From contig CACYJH010000003.1 of the NCBI GenBank assembly GCA_902774685.1, positions 1 to 64,000 on the forward strand: a DNA stretch of 64,000 nucleotides, written 5' to 3'. Both the position numbers and the translations under genes were made by a program. Below the pieces are notes generated by a model, which was not told the DNA's origin, searched no databases, and saw nothing but the letters and a program-made list of their open reading frames with translations. Positions 18,233 to 27,210 of the stretch are shown here, piece by piece; within the stretch, counting starts at the first letter, position 1; the number at the start of each line of letters is the position of its first letter. Source of the DNA: an uncultured Methanobrevibacter sp. (GTDB lineage Archaea > Methanobacteriota > Methanobacteria > Methanobacteriales > Methanobacteriaceae).

Positions 18233-19228
18233 TTGTATAGTTGTATTTTTATTAGGATTATTCTGGATTTCTATATGAATTATATTCTCAGCAATCTTTA
18301 TTTGCATATCAGATCACTATTAGTTGTCAAATCATTAATATTAATGAATTTTTCCATAATATTCTTATTTCTATTAATTGCTGATTATTATGATTTGAAG
18401 TTTGGAATAATCCCTAATAAACTAAGCTTGATTCTATTGGTTTATGGATTTGTTTTTAATATAGCATTGGCATCATCATTCAATGATTCTTCAATATTCT
18501 TATTTTCATTGGCTTTAACTGCCATAATCATGCTAATTTCCTTCAGTTTATGGTATATGGGATTTTGGGGAGGTGGAGATTTCAAACTATTTGTTGCTCT
18601 ATCCTTTCCATTATCCATTCTTGATTTAAATCATTTGAATTTAGAAAACATTTATTTTAATGAAGCTTTGGATAGTCTGAATTTGGCTATTTCAAATCAG
18701 ATGGTTTTCTATCCTAAAGTCTTTTCAATAGTTTTCAATTCAATTCTAATGGCATTTTTATTTATTTTCATAAGCATTCTATATAGAATTATTAAAGATA
18801 AGAAGCTACGGCATTACTCTCTATTGGCACTATTCAATTTCAATTCAGTCTTTGGTCAATTAACTACTAAATCAGTGGATATTGATGATTTATCGGAAGG
18901 CATGGTCTTGAAGGAATATTATTTTAAAGATAATGGTGTCATCAGTAAAATAAATCATGAAAAGGATAAAGAGAATTCTAATATTAATCTAAAGACATTC
19001 AAAGGAGCTGATCTTTATCATTTATCTTCTATGAATATGATGGGATTGACTGAAGAAGACATAATATTAATAAAGGAATTATATGAAAATGAATTGATCG
19101 AAAATCCTAATTTCAAAATCAAGATAGGGATTCCTTTCATGCCATTTATAACAGCAGGATATCTTTGCTTTTTAATATTTGGGGATTTAATAGCTATTGT
19201 TTCAAGTTATATAAAAATATTATTTTAA
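18233..19228 (+). CDS. Prepilin peptidase, A24 family (EppA-like)
   Basis: A membrane aspartic protease that removes the positively charged leader of pilin-like proteins. The two catalytic aspartates sit in DYYDLKFGIIPNKLS (about residue 50) and in GFWGGGDFKLF (GxGD motif, about residue 117). There are about six hydrophobic segments. A long soluble insert at residues about 190-290 precedes a last segment with GIPFMPFITAGYLCFL, typical of archaeal A24 enzymes. The 331 residues start at TTG, supported by GGAGGT seven bases upstream. The next gene, 19 bases away, encodes a likely substrate with a class III signal peptide, so EppA is the best match rather than the archaellin peptidase FlaK. Confidence 0.85.
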   Translation: MYSCIFIRIILDFYMNYILSNLYLHIRSLLVVKSLILMNFSIIFLFLLIADYYDLKFGIIPNKLSLILLVYGFVFNIALASSFNDSSIFLFSLALTAIIMLISFSLWYMGFWGGGDFKLFVALSFPLSILDLNHLNLENIYFNEALDSLNLAISNQMVFYPKVFSIVFNSILMAFLFIFISILYRIIKDKKLRHYSLLALFNFNSVFGQLTTKSVDIDDLSEGMVLKEYYFKDNGVISKINHEKDKENSNINLKTFKGADLYHLSSMNMMGLTEEDIILIKELYENELIENPNFKIKIGIPFMPFITAGYLCFLIFGDLIAIVSSYIKILF

Positions 19229-19247
19229 TCGAAAATAGGGGATAATT

Positions 19248-19694
19248 ATGGATTTAGATGTGGATGATAAAGGTCAATTGTCACTTGAATATGTTCTTCT
19301 TTCCATGATGGCAATCTTAATAATCAGTTTGGTTTCAGTTCCTATTTTATTGACAACAATAGATTATTCCCTGGATATTATCGATTCTATTAATTCTAAA
19401 GAGGAATTAAGCAAAATAACAGATGCAATTGATTATTGCTACAGTTCAGGAAAAGGATCCAAAAGGCTTGTTTATGTTGACTTCAATCGGGATGTTGATG
19501 TAAAGTTATCAAATAACGGCAAAAAGGGATTGGCATCAATAAATTTGAGTTTATCAGACAATGCAAAGGAAATTAAAAGTTCTTTTGACTATGTTGGTTT
19601 AAATGAAAACATTCATTTATCTAAGGGATTCAATAAAATTCTAGTAAAATGGGACGAGGAATCCAACAGGATTGAAGTCAATAGGGCAATTTAA
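19248..19694 (+). CDS. Class III signal-peptide pilin-like protein
   Basis: A protein of 148 residues with a charged leader (MDLDVDDKGQ) followed by QLSLEYVLLSMMAILIISLVSV. The KGQ-x-S-x-E-Y pattern is the archaeal class III prepilin signature, in which EppA cuts before the glutamine and the hydrophobic segment then packs in the pilus core. The rest is a small hydrophilic domain with one cysteine. GGGGAT is the RBS. Probably co-transcribed with the peptidase. It could be a minor pilin or a membrane-anchored pseudopilin; no other pilin gene or assembly ATPase is in the window. Confidence 0.8.
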   Translation: MDLDVDDKGQLSLEYVLLSMMAILIISLVSVPILLTTIDYSLDIIDSINSKEELSKITDAIDYCYSSGKGSKRLVYVDFNRDVDVKLSNNGKKGLASINLSLSDNAKEIKSSFDYVGLNENIHLSKGFNKILVKWDEESNRIEVNRAI

Positions 19695-19979
19695 TGGTTT
19701 TCAGGTTTTGATTATTTTCTCCAAGTGAACAATTTTCCATAAATTCTCTTTTCATAAAATATATAAATTAAATATTTTAAATATAATAATAGAATAATAA
19801 TTCTTAATTTTAAAATATTTAAATTCAAAATGTTTAAAAACTTAAATAAATTATTCATTTTATTTTTATTTTAAAAATTGGGATTTATTTTTTATTGAAA
19901 ACAGTTTATAAATTTATTTTATTGGTTATTTGTAAAAATAAGATAAATTAAATAAATAATGGTGAAAAGAGTTGATTAT

Positions 19980-20792
19980 ATGGATTTAATTACTGGAATT
20001 ATATTTCTTATCCTGTTCCTTATAATTATGGTATTTGCTTTCTCAATGGGAATCTTATCTCCCTATGTAGGTAGAAGGGAAATCTTATCCATAATTTTAA
20101 TAGGTTTTGTTCTTGGGGCTATTGGCGGATATTTCTTTATCGACCCAATTTATGATGAAAGTCCTTATGTAATAGGCAATATCCAGGGAATGTTTTCAAT
20201 GGATAGCGAAGTAATTAATCTTAATATCCCATCAACTTCTAACATCAGCGACATAACAAATAAGATCAATAATTTGACTGGAGTTAATTCTGTCACTACA
20301 AATGGTTTTGAGCTGAAAACAGGGTTTATAAAGAACACTACGAAAATATATGTTGAAGATTACTTGAGAAGCGACCCTGAAATTGAGTCTTTCAAGGTAA
20401 CAAATAATTCAGTTACTGTAGATTTGAAAAATGACGCAAGCTCTACAACTACATTAGGTTCTCTAGTTAATTGGCTTTCAAATAAGGCAGGAGTAGGTTC
20501 CGAATTTGCTTTCGTTCATATTCAAGTACATGTGGATGCGAATGAAGTGACTGAAGTAAGGGATTACTTAAAGGATAACGATTATAATATCATATCCATT
20601 GAAGGGCCTGTTCAAAGCACTATTCACTATTTATATGATCATTTGCTCCCTACTTATGCTGTAATGATTATTACCGGTTTGATAGGTGTAGGTGTAGCAA
20701 TTGCAGGAATCTTCGTAGAACCTTTAACCAAATTCACTAGAAGATTTAAAAAGAATAGGATTGAAGGAAGAGGAAGAAGACGAAGACCTTGA
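19980..20792 (+). CDS. Conserved membrane protein
   Basis: About 270 residues. There are two membrane segments at the N-terminus (LITGIIFLILFLIIMVFAFSMG and ILSIILIGFVLGAIGGYFF), a soluble domain of about 170 residues, one further segment (YAVMIITGLIGVGVAIAGIFV), and a strongly basic tail ending in RGRRRRP. The family is not recognised. An alternative ATG at 19959 would add seven residues; the later start is preferred because GTTGATTAT precedes it and the hydrophobic segment then begins immediately. The next gene follows after 24 bases, suggesting an operon. Confidence 0.65.
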   Translation: MDLITGIIFLILFLIIMVFAFSMGILSPYVGRREILSIILIGFVLGAIGGYFFIDPIYDESPYVIGNIQGMFSMDSEVINLNIPSTSNISDITNKINNLTGVNSVTTNGFELKTGFIKNTTKIYVEDYLRSDPEIESFKVTNNSVTVDLKNDASSTTTLGSLVNWLSNKAGVGSEFAFVHIQVHVDANEVTEVRDYLKDNDYNIISIEGPVQSTIHYLYDHLLPTYAVMIITGLIGVGVAIAGIFVEPLTKFTRRFKKNRIEGRGRRRRP

Positions 20793-20816
20793 TTAGTTTA
20801 ATTGAAGGGGGATAAT

Positions 20817-21365
20817 ATGACTAAGTTCTGTCCAGAATGCGGCACTCAACAACGTGATGATAACGTTAGATTTTGTTCAAACTGTGGTTTTGACTTTTCT
20901 AAAATAGAAAATAAAGAGGATAGTAAAGGAATTGGTCCAGAGACAGTTAAGATTGACATAACTGGCTCTGATGATTCCAATAAGTCTTCACCATCTAGTG
21001 TTCAAAGTGCTGGGGTGAACAGTTCCAATAAGTCTTCACCTAAAGTGTCTATGCCAAGGACTAATAATTCATCATCTTCTGGTCAAATTAATAAGAATGC
21101 TAGTTCTAATGGTTTATTATCCAATTTATCCTTTAATAAATGCTTTTTTGCATTTGCAGCATTGCTGATTTTCCTGGTAATAATTGGGATGATAAGTGAG
21201 GCTACACGAACAGAACCTACATCCGATTATGGTTTGACTTCATTTATGGAAAGTTCTGGCGGTTATTCCATTGATAATTCATATTATTATGATGATTCAG
21301 ATTCCAATTCCAATTATTTGAGTTATAGTATTCTTTCTTTTAAGAAAATCACTGATTTCGTTTAA
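20817..21365 (+). CDS. Zinc-ribbon membrane protein
   Basis: A protein of 182 residues. An N-terminal zinc ribbon (FCPECGTQQRDDNVRFCSNCGFDF) is followed by a serine/asparagine-rich linker of about 80 residues, one membrane segment (CFFAFAALLIFLVIIGMI, about residues 108-125) and a short external tail rich in S, D, Y and N. The GGGGGATAAT site directly precedes the ATG at 20817, so an in-frame TTG at 20802 is rejected. Function unknown; such proteins are common in Methanobrevibacter. Confidence 0.7.
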   Translation: MTKFCPECGTQQRDDNVRFCSNCGFDFSKIENKEDSKGIGPETVKIDITGSDDSNKSSPSSVQSAGVNSSNKSSPKVSMPRTNNSSSSGQINKNASSNGLLSNLSFNKCFFAFAALLIFLVIIGMISEATRTEPTSDYGLTSFMESSGGYSIDNSYYYDDSDSNSNYLSYSILSFKKITDFV

Positions 21366-21431
21366 TTAATTAGAGATAATGACTACTTTTTTTATTTTAT
21401 ATTTATTATTTTATTAAATTTAGGTGTTAAA

Positions 21432-22115
21432 ATGAATTCTGCAGTTTTATTTTCCGGTGGAAAAGATAGTGTTATGGCTTTAAATTATGCTATAAACAAT
21501 GGAGATGATGTTAAATATCTTCTTTCCATCAAATCGGAAAATGATGAGTCCTATATGTTCCATGTTCCTAATATCCATTTGACTGATTTGATCTCCCAAG
21601 CGGTAGGGATTCCAATCATTGAAGTGAAGACATCTGGAGTAAAGGAAGAGGAACTGATGGACCTAAAGGAAGGTTTCAAACAACTTAAATCCCTTGGCAT
21701 TGAAGCTATCTACACAGGAGCATTGTTTTCAACCTATCAAAAATCAAGAATAGAAAAGCTGGCAGATGAAATTGGCATTGAGGCCATTTCTCCATATTGG
21801 CATAAAGATCCAAAGGAATACATGGAATTGGTAATAGATTCAGGTTTTAAGGTTATCATCAGCGGCGTTTTCGCAGAAGGTCTTGATGAGTCATGGTTAG
21901 GTCGGCTAATCGATGAAGATGCATTAAGGGAATTGGAGAAAATAAGCGAAAAAACCTATCTCCATCTTGCTTTTGAAGGTGGTGAAGCTGAAACATTAGT
22001 TATCGATGGACCTATCTTTAAAAAGAGAATAGAAATCATAGAAGCTGATGTGAATTGGCATCGAGATAGTGGAACATATAATGTGATTGATGCAAAATTG
22101 GTGGATAAGGACTGA
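21432..22115 (+). CDS. dph6: Diphthine--ammonia ligase
   Basis: Catalyses the ATP-dependent amidation of diphthine to diphthamide on elongation factor 2. The N-terminal PP-loop FSGGKDSVMAL (residues 7-17) is the ATP pyrophosphatase signature. Family motifs follow: YTGALFSTYQKSRIE, SPYWHKDP, GVFAEGLDESWLGR and FEGGEAETLVIDGP. The 227 residues match the archaeal family's length. AGGTGTTAAA serves as RBS. Confidence 0.9.
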   Translation: MNSAVLFSGGKDSVMALNYAINNGDDVKYLLSIKSENDESYMFHVPNIHLTDLISQAVGIPIIEVKTSGVKEEELMDLKEGFKQLKSLGIEAIYTGALFSTYQKSRIEKLADEIGIEAISPYWHKDPKEYMELVIDSGFKVIISGVFAEGLDESWLGRLIDEDALRELEKISEKTYLHLAFEGGEAETLVIDGPIFKKRIEIIEADVNWHRDSGTYNVIDAKLVDKD

Positions 22116-22197
22116 TTTTTTTATTGTTTGCTTATCTCATTTAGAAAGTTTTATATTAAACGATTTCTAATTATTTTATAAATAAAGGGGAATCATC

Positions 22198-22800
22198 ATG
22201 AAAAATAAAGGTTTTAAAAGAAGCATTATAGCTATTTTTATTATTATAACTATTCTTTTGTCTGCAATTATTGTGGTTGATTCAGTTTCAGCAGAGGATA
22301 ATGCACCTAAAGGATATGAAACTTATTATATGAGAGGATATGGATTCAATGTCCCGACTTCCTATAAATTGGTTGATGAAGGATGGGATGAGGTAAATCG
22401 CTTGAACTATATGAATTTCCAAAAGGGAAAAAATTATGTTAACATCAGTTTGGAAAGACATTCAAACAGCTTCAATAAGAATGTTATGGATGGATTCAGT
22501 TCATTTAAGTTAAATGATGAAAAATTGTATAAGACATCCATATCTGGAATTACAGGATTCTACAATAAAAGAAATAAGGTCAAGACTTTTGTATTCGCAT
22601 CTGAAGACGATATGGTCTATTTGCATGTTAAAGGGCCAAAGGTTTCAAAAGTAGTTTCTTCCATCACTCAGAGGGATTACAAGCCATACCATAGCAATGA
22701 ATATGATTTTGATGATGATGCATATTATGAAAGCGATGCATATGATGACTCTTTTGATGATTCATTCGATGATGCGTCCTATTACAATTATCGTTGGTAA
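22198..22800 (+). CDS. Small secreted protein
   Basis: A protein of 200 residues with a clear signal peptide (basic start, then SIIAIFIIITILLSAIIVVDSVSA). The mature part has GFNVPTSY near its start, ISGITGFYNK in the middle and VYLHVKG, then an acidic, aspartate- and tyrosine-rich tail. The same order of short motifs occurs in the secreted protein at 24924, so the two may be distant paralogues. No function is recognised. The RBS AAGGGGAATC is good. Confidence 0.65.
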   Translation: MKNKGFKRSIIAIFIIITILLSAIIVVDSVSAEDNAPKGYETYYMRGYGFNVPTSYKLVDEGWDEVNRLNYMNFQKGKNYVNISLERHSNSFNKNVMDGFSSFKLNDEKLYKTSISGITGFYNKRNKVKTFVFASEDDMVYLHVKGPKVSKVVSSITQRDYKPYHSNEYDFDDDAYYESDAYDDSFDDSFDDASYYNYRW

Positions 22801-22854
22801 ATACTAATTCATTTTTTATTTTTTTATTTTTTTTTAAGTAGGAATATTTTAAAA

Positions 22855-23436
22855 TTAAATAACCATCTTTAACTTTTTCTTATCTTTTTCTCTTTTTTCA
22901 GAATCCATTTTGATTAAGTCAAATATCAATTTATCTTCAATCAATCTTTTCCACATTTTATATACCTTTTTTATGAAATCTTCATCTAAATCAAGTTTTT
23001 GGCTAATGATAGGGCATTGGTATGTCATATCATCCTCATCATAAATCAGATGCAGGTTGTCATCCTTATCCAAATGAGGGCTCAGAGGAAAAGATCTGCA
23101 TTGAATAGGTCTTAATCTCCTATTGCAATATGGTGGATTGGTGCATTTTATGTAATATACTTCACCATCCCATGAATCCGGATATCTGTATTCATCTGTA
23201 GTTTCGTAATACATTTCAAACCAATCAGATTCATTCTCCAGCATCTCTTCTTCACCTGGAAGCATATACAAGACCATTTCAGAGTAAATGTCCTCCTTGT
23301 TCTTGCTTTCTACTGTACAGCAAATGGAATCACATAGCTCTCCACAATTGAATTCGCCTAAAGGAGATGCATTGTTGGTCATATTATAAATTTTGATATA
23401 ATCTTTTTTTCTAATGGAAGACTTCATTTTATTCAC
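22855..23436 (-). CDS. YkgJ-type cysteine-cluster protein
   Basis: A soluble protein of 193 residues with eight or more cysteines in the arrangement of the YkgJ/UPF0153 family: FNCGELCDSICC near residue 32, then CTNPPYCNRRLRPIQCRSFPLSP around residues 108-130, and CPI. Members are thought to bind zinc or an iron-sulfur cluster, though the role is unclear. The gene is convergent with the preceding secreted-protein gene and divergent from the DUF1002 gene. Confidence 0.7.
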   Translation of the reverse strand: MNKMKSSIRKKDYIKIYNMTNNASPLGEFNCGELCDSICCTVESKNKEDIYSEMVLYMLPGEEEMLENESDWFEMYYETTDEYRYPDSWDGEVYYIKCTNPPYCNRRLRPIQCRSFPLSPHLDKDDNLHLIYDEDDMTYQCPIISQKLDLDEDFIKKVYKMWKRLIEDKLIFDLIKMDSEKREKDKKKLKMVI

Positions 23437-23539
23437 AGTTTCTTTTCATTTTTGTTAATATTTATGTATCTATTTATTAAAAACTTATTGATTTTTTAAA
23501 AAGGGATTAGATCTCATGTTTTTTTAAAATAAACTTTTT

Positions 23540-23598
23540 CAAGGATTTTTCTTGGAAAAAATATGCACCGTCAACTTAACGGAAATCCTTGTTTTTTT
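23540..23598 (+). promoter_or_regulatory. Nested inverted repeat with T-tract
   Basis: CAAGGATTT (23540-23548) and AAATCCTTG (23583-23591) form a perfect 9-bp inverted repeat. Just inside the second arm is CCGTCAACTTAACGG (23568-23582), nearly palindromic itself. Seven T follow. It lies between two divergent genes and about 60 bases upstream of the TATA-like ATTTATATACTA of the DUF1002 gene. It could be an operator pair, or the terminator of a small untranslated RNA. Confidence 0.45.
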
Positions 23599-23708
23599 AA
23601 CAGAAAACGATAAATTTGCTTATAAAAGTTTCGATTATGTAAAAAATACATTACATTTATATACTAGTTCGACAAAATAAAGTTTAGAAATGTGTAAGAG
23701 GTGATAAA

Positions 23709-24578
23709 ATGCATAGAAAAATTCTAGCTATATGTTTAGTAACTATACTTTTAGCTGTAGCTCTTGTTCCAACTGGCTTTGCTGCTAGTGACAAGCAAGT
23801 TGTAATAACCTATGGTGAAACTACATATAACAGTCAGCAATACAAGTCAATTGTTGACAATTACTTTGCTGGCAAAACAAATTATGACATTAATGCTATA
23901 GAATCAAAAGTGATCACTGCTGGTGATGTAAATGAAATTTCCAGCGGTTTCTCAGGAAAGACCTATAATTCCAACCAAATCTTTTCCTCTGCTTTGCTTG
24001 ATTTAGATCAAAATGGGGAAATTACAGTGGAAGTGGATAATTCAATCAATACCATCACTCCTAAAATGTATATGTCTGCACTTAAATCTGCAGGTATTCA
24101 AGGAGGACATGTATACGTAACAAGCCCAGTTTCCGCTACTGGTGAATCCGCTCTTGCAGGTATTATGGATTGTTATGAAGAAGCTACCGATGTTGAAATT
24201 CCTGATAATGTTAAAGAAGCAGCTAGTCAAGAGATTTCCACTCAAGCTGAAATCATAAACAACTCTAATGTAAGCGCTGATGACTTATCCAATTTGGTGG
24301 ATGACGTTAAGGAAAAAGTAAGCGAAGAAAACATTACAGATCATGATACAATTGTAACCATAATCAATGATTACAGTACAAACTACAATATCAATATTTC
24401 TGATAGTGATATAGAAAATCTTGCAGATACCATTGAGCAAGTTCAATTGGCTCAAGATGATGCGAATGCCTACAAAGAACAAATCAGTGATTTTGTAGAC
24501 AGCACAGCTTCTGATTCAGGATTTTCTTTAGATAGTCTATTCAACAGTTTATTTGATATTTTCAATATAAAAAGTTAA
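23709..24578 (+). CDS. Secreted DUF1002 family protein
   Basis: A protein of 289 residues with a signal peptide (ILAICLVTILLAVALVPTGFAA). The following 150 residues match the DUF1002 pattern as I know it: VVITYGETTYNSQQ, then ISSGFSGKTYNSNQIFSSALL, ITPKMYMSALKSAGI and VTSPVSATGESALAGIM. The C-terminal third is acidic and helical. The family is known mainly from Firmicutes and gut methanogens, so transfer from gut bacteria is possible (inference). Function unknown. TATA-like ATTTATATACTA and GAGGTGATAAA RBS are clear. Confidence 0.75.
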   Translation: MHRKILAICLVTILLAVALVPTGFAASDKQVVITYGETTYNSQQYKSIVDNYFAGKTNYDINAIESKVITAGDVNEISSGFSGKTYNSNQIFSSALLDLDQNGEITVEVDNSINTITPKMYMSALKSAGIQGGHVYVTSPVSATGESALAGIMDCYEEATDVEIPDNVKEAASQEISTQAEIINNSNVSADDLSNLVDDVKEKVSEENITDHDTIVTIINDYSTNYNINISDSDIENLADTIEQVQLAQDDANAYKEQISDFVDSTASDSGFSLDSLFNSLFDIFNIKS

Positions 24579-24923
24579 ATTTAAACTTTAATTTTAAACT
24601 TTAATTTTAAATTAAAATTTAATAAATTTGATAATTATTGTAGTTTTAAGCTACTTTAATTATCCAAAATTATTTTTTGTTTTCTATTTTTTTCTATTTT
24701 TTCATATTTTTAAATTCTTAAGATTTTAACTTATTTTAATTTTTATTCATTTATTCCAATCAGATTATAGGATTTCTTTAAGATAAAACTACTTTACTAA
24801 AATAATATCAAAAATTATTTATTTATAATTGAATAAAATATCAATTAATTAGTCTTAAATAGATTAATATTTTATAGTATTTTTTGTTTTTTAGTATTTT
24901 TTGTTAAATTAAGGAGGAAAAAT
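24579..24923 (+). other. AT-rich gap
   Basis: 345 bases with no gene. It begins with tandem AAACTTTAATTTT units (24584-24610) that could form the upstream gene's terminator. It ends with the strong RBS AAGGAGGAAA of the next gene. Confidence 0.5.
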
Positions 24924-25472
24924 ATGAAAATTAATAGGATTGCAATCATAGCTGTTTTAGCTATTTTAACTGTTGTCTTAGCAGGTTCTGCATCTGCTTT
25001 TGATTTAAGTTTCTTAACTGGATCTGATGACGCTGCTCAAGACGTAAACATTGGAGGTATTGACTTTACAATCCCTGCAGGTTTCACTGAAAATGAAGAC
25101 TATAAAATAGATAATGAAACCAGTTCTTCAAGCAATGATTTCCACATGAGTGCTGCAGGTTTTGAAGATGATTCAAAGAAAAATGCTGTTTATATTATGG
25201 TCGCTGATTACGGTGGATACAATGTAACTAATGAAGTTATTGAAAATGTTTTAGACTCTGAAGATGCTGTAAAGAAAACAATCAATGGTCATGACGGTTA
25301 TTTCATGGAAGTAAGCAATGATCAAGCATCAGAAGTTAACGACCAAACTGAAATATTGAATATGGAAACCATGACTTCAGATAAAGTTTACATGTTCATT
25401 TATGAAGAAAACGGTGATTTAGTATACATTGGTGTAACTGATGAATCATACTTAAATGAAGTCATTCACTAA
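24924..25472 (+). CDS. Small secreted protein
   Basis: A protein of 182 residues with a signal peptide (IAIIAVLAILTVVLAGSASA). The mature, acidic domain has DFTIPAGF near its start, INGHDGYFMEV in the middle and LVYIGVTDESYLNEV at the end, an order of motifs similar to the protein at 22198. The strong RBS GGAGG suggests good expression. Function unknown; surface or pseudoperiplasmic location inferred from the signal. Confidence 0.65.
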   Translation: MKINRIAIIAVLAILTVVLAGSASAFDLSFLTGSDDAAQDVNIGGIDFTIPAGFTENEDYKIDNETSSSSNDFHMSAAGFEDDSKKNAVYIMVADYGGYNVTNEVIENVLDSEDAVKKTINGHDGYFMEVSNDQASEVNDQTEILNMETMTSDKVYMFIYEENGDLVYIGVTDESYLNEVIH

Positions 25473-25771
25473 TTAATTTAATTTTCGTTAATTCTTTTTT
25501 TCTATTTTTTTTATTTTTCTAATTCCTTTTTACTTTTCTAGATTATTCTGTTATTTATACTAATTTTTAATTTTTTATAAAAATTTATAATATAGTTTTA
25601 ATAAAAATAATAGTTAATTAAGTTTAATATTTGTAAAAAATTCTAATTATTCAAATAAAATTATGTTTATTTAAATTAAAATATTGATTAATTATTTTTA
25701 TAGTTTAATGATTACTATATGATTTAATTAACTAAATTTGTAATTATATTAATTGTCTGTGAGATGTTAGG

Positions 25772-26368
25772 ATGAAGAGGTTTATTGCTATAGATGGGCT
25801 TGATGGTTCTGGCAAAGATACACAAGCTAGACTTATCAAGGAAAAATATGAAAAGGAAGGAACTGTCATAATTCGTTCACATCCAACATCAGACAACTTT
25901 TTTGGCCGAAATTCAAAGGCCGCTTTGGAAAGGGGCGGAAAGCTTAATAAAATAATTGCAACATTATGCTATGGTGCAGATGCTATCAGATCCGTTATTA
26001 AATATTATGGAAAGGCAGATACAGTTATCTTTGTAAGGTATACATTAGCGGTTTCCTACTTAAGCAAATCAATTTCTGTACCCGTCTATAAACTTGTATG
26101 TTTTGCATTGCCTGTCTCTGAATATTTCTTCTATTTGGATGTTTCTCCTGAGAAATTGGTGGAACGTGTAAAGAATCGAAATGAGAAAGAGGAAATGTTT
26201 GAAAATTATGATGCATTTGTAAAAGTCAGACAAAAGGCAGAACCTGTTTTATATAATTGGCATGTCATACCTGCAGATGATTCTCCAGAAGAGATATTTA
26301 CAAGAATCGAAGTTATTTTAGATGATTTGGACTCCAAATTATTGGATGAGCCTAAAAAATTAGAATAA
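25772..26368 (+). CDS. Thymidylate kinase-like protein
   Basis: A P-loop nucleotide kinase of 198 residues. The N-terminus FIAIDGLDGSGKDTQARLIKEKY is the dTMP kinase Walker A region, and RVKNRNEKEEMFE resembles the lid. The usual DRY/DRF substrate motif is VRYTLAVSYLS here, so the aspartate is missing. It is therefore a divergent paralogue rather than a safe tmk call; the substrate may differ. The RBS is weak (GATGTTAGG). Confidence 0.7.
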   Translation: MKRFIAIDGLDGSGKDTQARLIKEKYEKEGTVIIRSHPTSDNFFGRNSKAALERGGKLNKIIATLCYGADAIRSVIKYYGKADTVIFVRYTLAVSYLSKSISVPVYKLVCFALPVSEYFFYLDVSPEKLVERVKNRNEKEEMFENYDAFVKVRQKAEPVLYNWHVIPADDSPEEIFTRIEVILDDLDSKLLDEPKKLE

Positions 26369-26426
26369 TATTAGAATAAAAAATAAAAACTATTTTTAAA
26401 AATTAGTATTTTGCCTTTAGTAAGAC

Positions 26427-26470
26427 AATAAAAAAAGCTAATAAAAAGCTAATAAAAAGCTAATAAAAAG
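26427..26470 (+). repeat. 11-bp tandem repeat AATAAAAAGCT
   Basis: Four consecutive copies (the first with two extra A, the last partial) lie between two convergent genes. Confidence 0.7.
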
Positions 26471-26504
26471 TAAATAAAAAAAGTAAAAAAAGTAAAAAAT
26501 GGAT

Positions 26505-27047
26505 TTAATCCATTTCTTTTTCTATAAATTCAGCAACTTTCTGTTTGAATTCTTCAAGAGAGCACTCATTTTCAATTAAATAATCGGTAGTTGATACCAC
26601 ATCACCAATACCGAAACCTAATTCTCTGTTTTCTCTCACCATAAACTCATCAAAATTAGTTGTATCGTCTTCTCTTCCTCTTAAGGAAATTCTTTTGAAT
26701 CTGGTTTGAGGGCTTGCATAAATTGAAACAGAGATGAAATTATCAAAGTTTTCTTTAAAAAGTTCAATTTCATATGGGCTTCTTATTCCATCAATCAATA
26801 CGGTTTTAATATCCTTATCTTGTTCAAAAAGATCTTTTATTTTTTGTACAGTCAATTCAGCTACAATATATTGTCCAAATTCTTCTCTTAAAGTTCTGGC
26901 AGTTGTACCTGTGTCTTCCCCTCTTTCTGCAGCTTTTTCTCTAATTATGTCACCCATACTAACTACAAGTGCGCCTTTTTCCATTGCAGTGTCGAAAAAA
27001 ATACTTTTTCCGGAACCTTGTAAACCAGTTACGCCTATTACTTTCAT
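26505..27047 (-). CDS. UPF0200 family P-loop kinase-like protein
   Basis: A protein of 180 residues with Walker A GVTGLQGSGKS at residues 5-15, resembling dephospho-CoA kinase and adenylate kinase folds. SMGDIIREKA, LIDGIRSPYEIELF and RFKRISLRGREDD are family-specific motifs that I know from archaeal UPF0200 proteins. The RBS GGGATTATA precedes the ATG. The substrate has not been established to my knowledge. The CoA-pathway ligase next door on the same strand makes a role in CoA synthesis tempting but unproven. Confidence 0.75.
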   Translation of the reverse strand: MKVIGVTGLQGSGKSIFFDTAMEKGALVVSMGDIIREKAAERGEDTGTTARTLREEFGQYIVAELTVQKIKDLFEQDKDIKTVLIDGIRSPYEIELFKENFDNFISVSIYASPQTRFKRISLRGREDDTTNFDEFMVRENRELGFGIGDVVSTTDYLIENECSLEEFKQKVAEFIEKEMD

Positions 27048-27210
27048 TATAATCCCATTTAAAATATTATTTATATAAATCGTTATTTTGTTAAAATATT
27101 ACATATTGAAAAGTATATTTATATTTTTAATTGTTATTAAGTTTATCTTAAAATTGTAATAAAAAAATAAACCAATAAAAATTAACCAATAAAAATAAAG
27201 AATAATTCTA

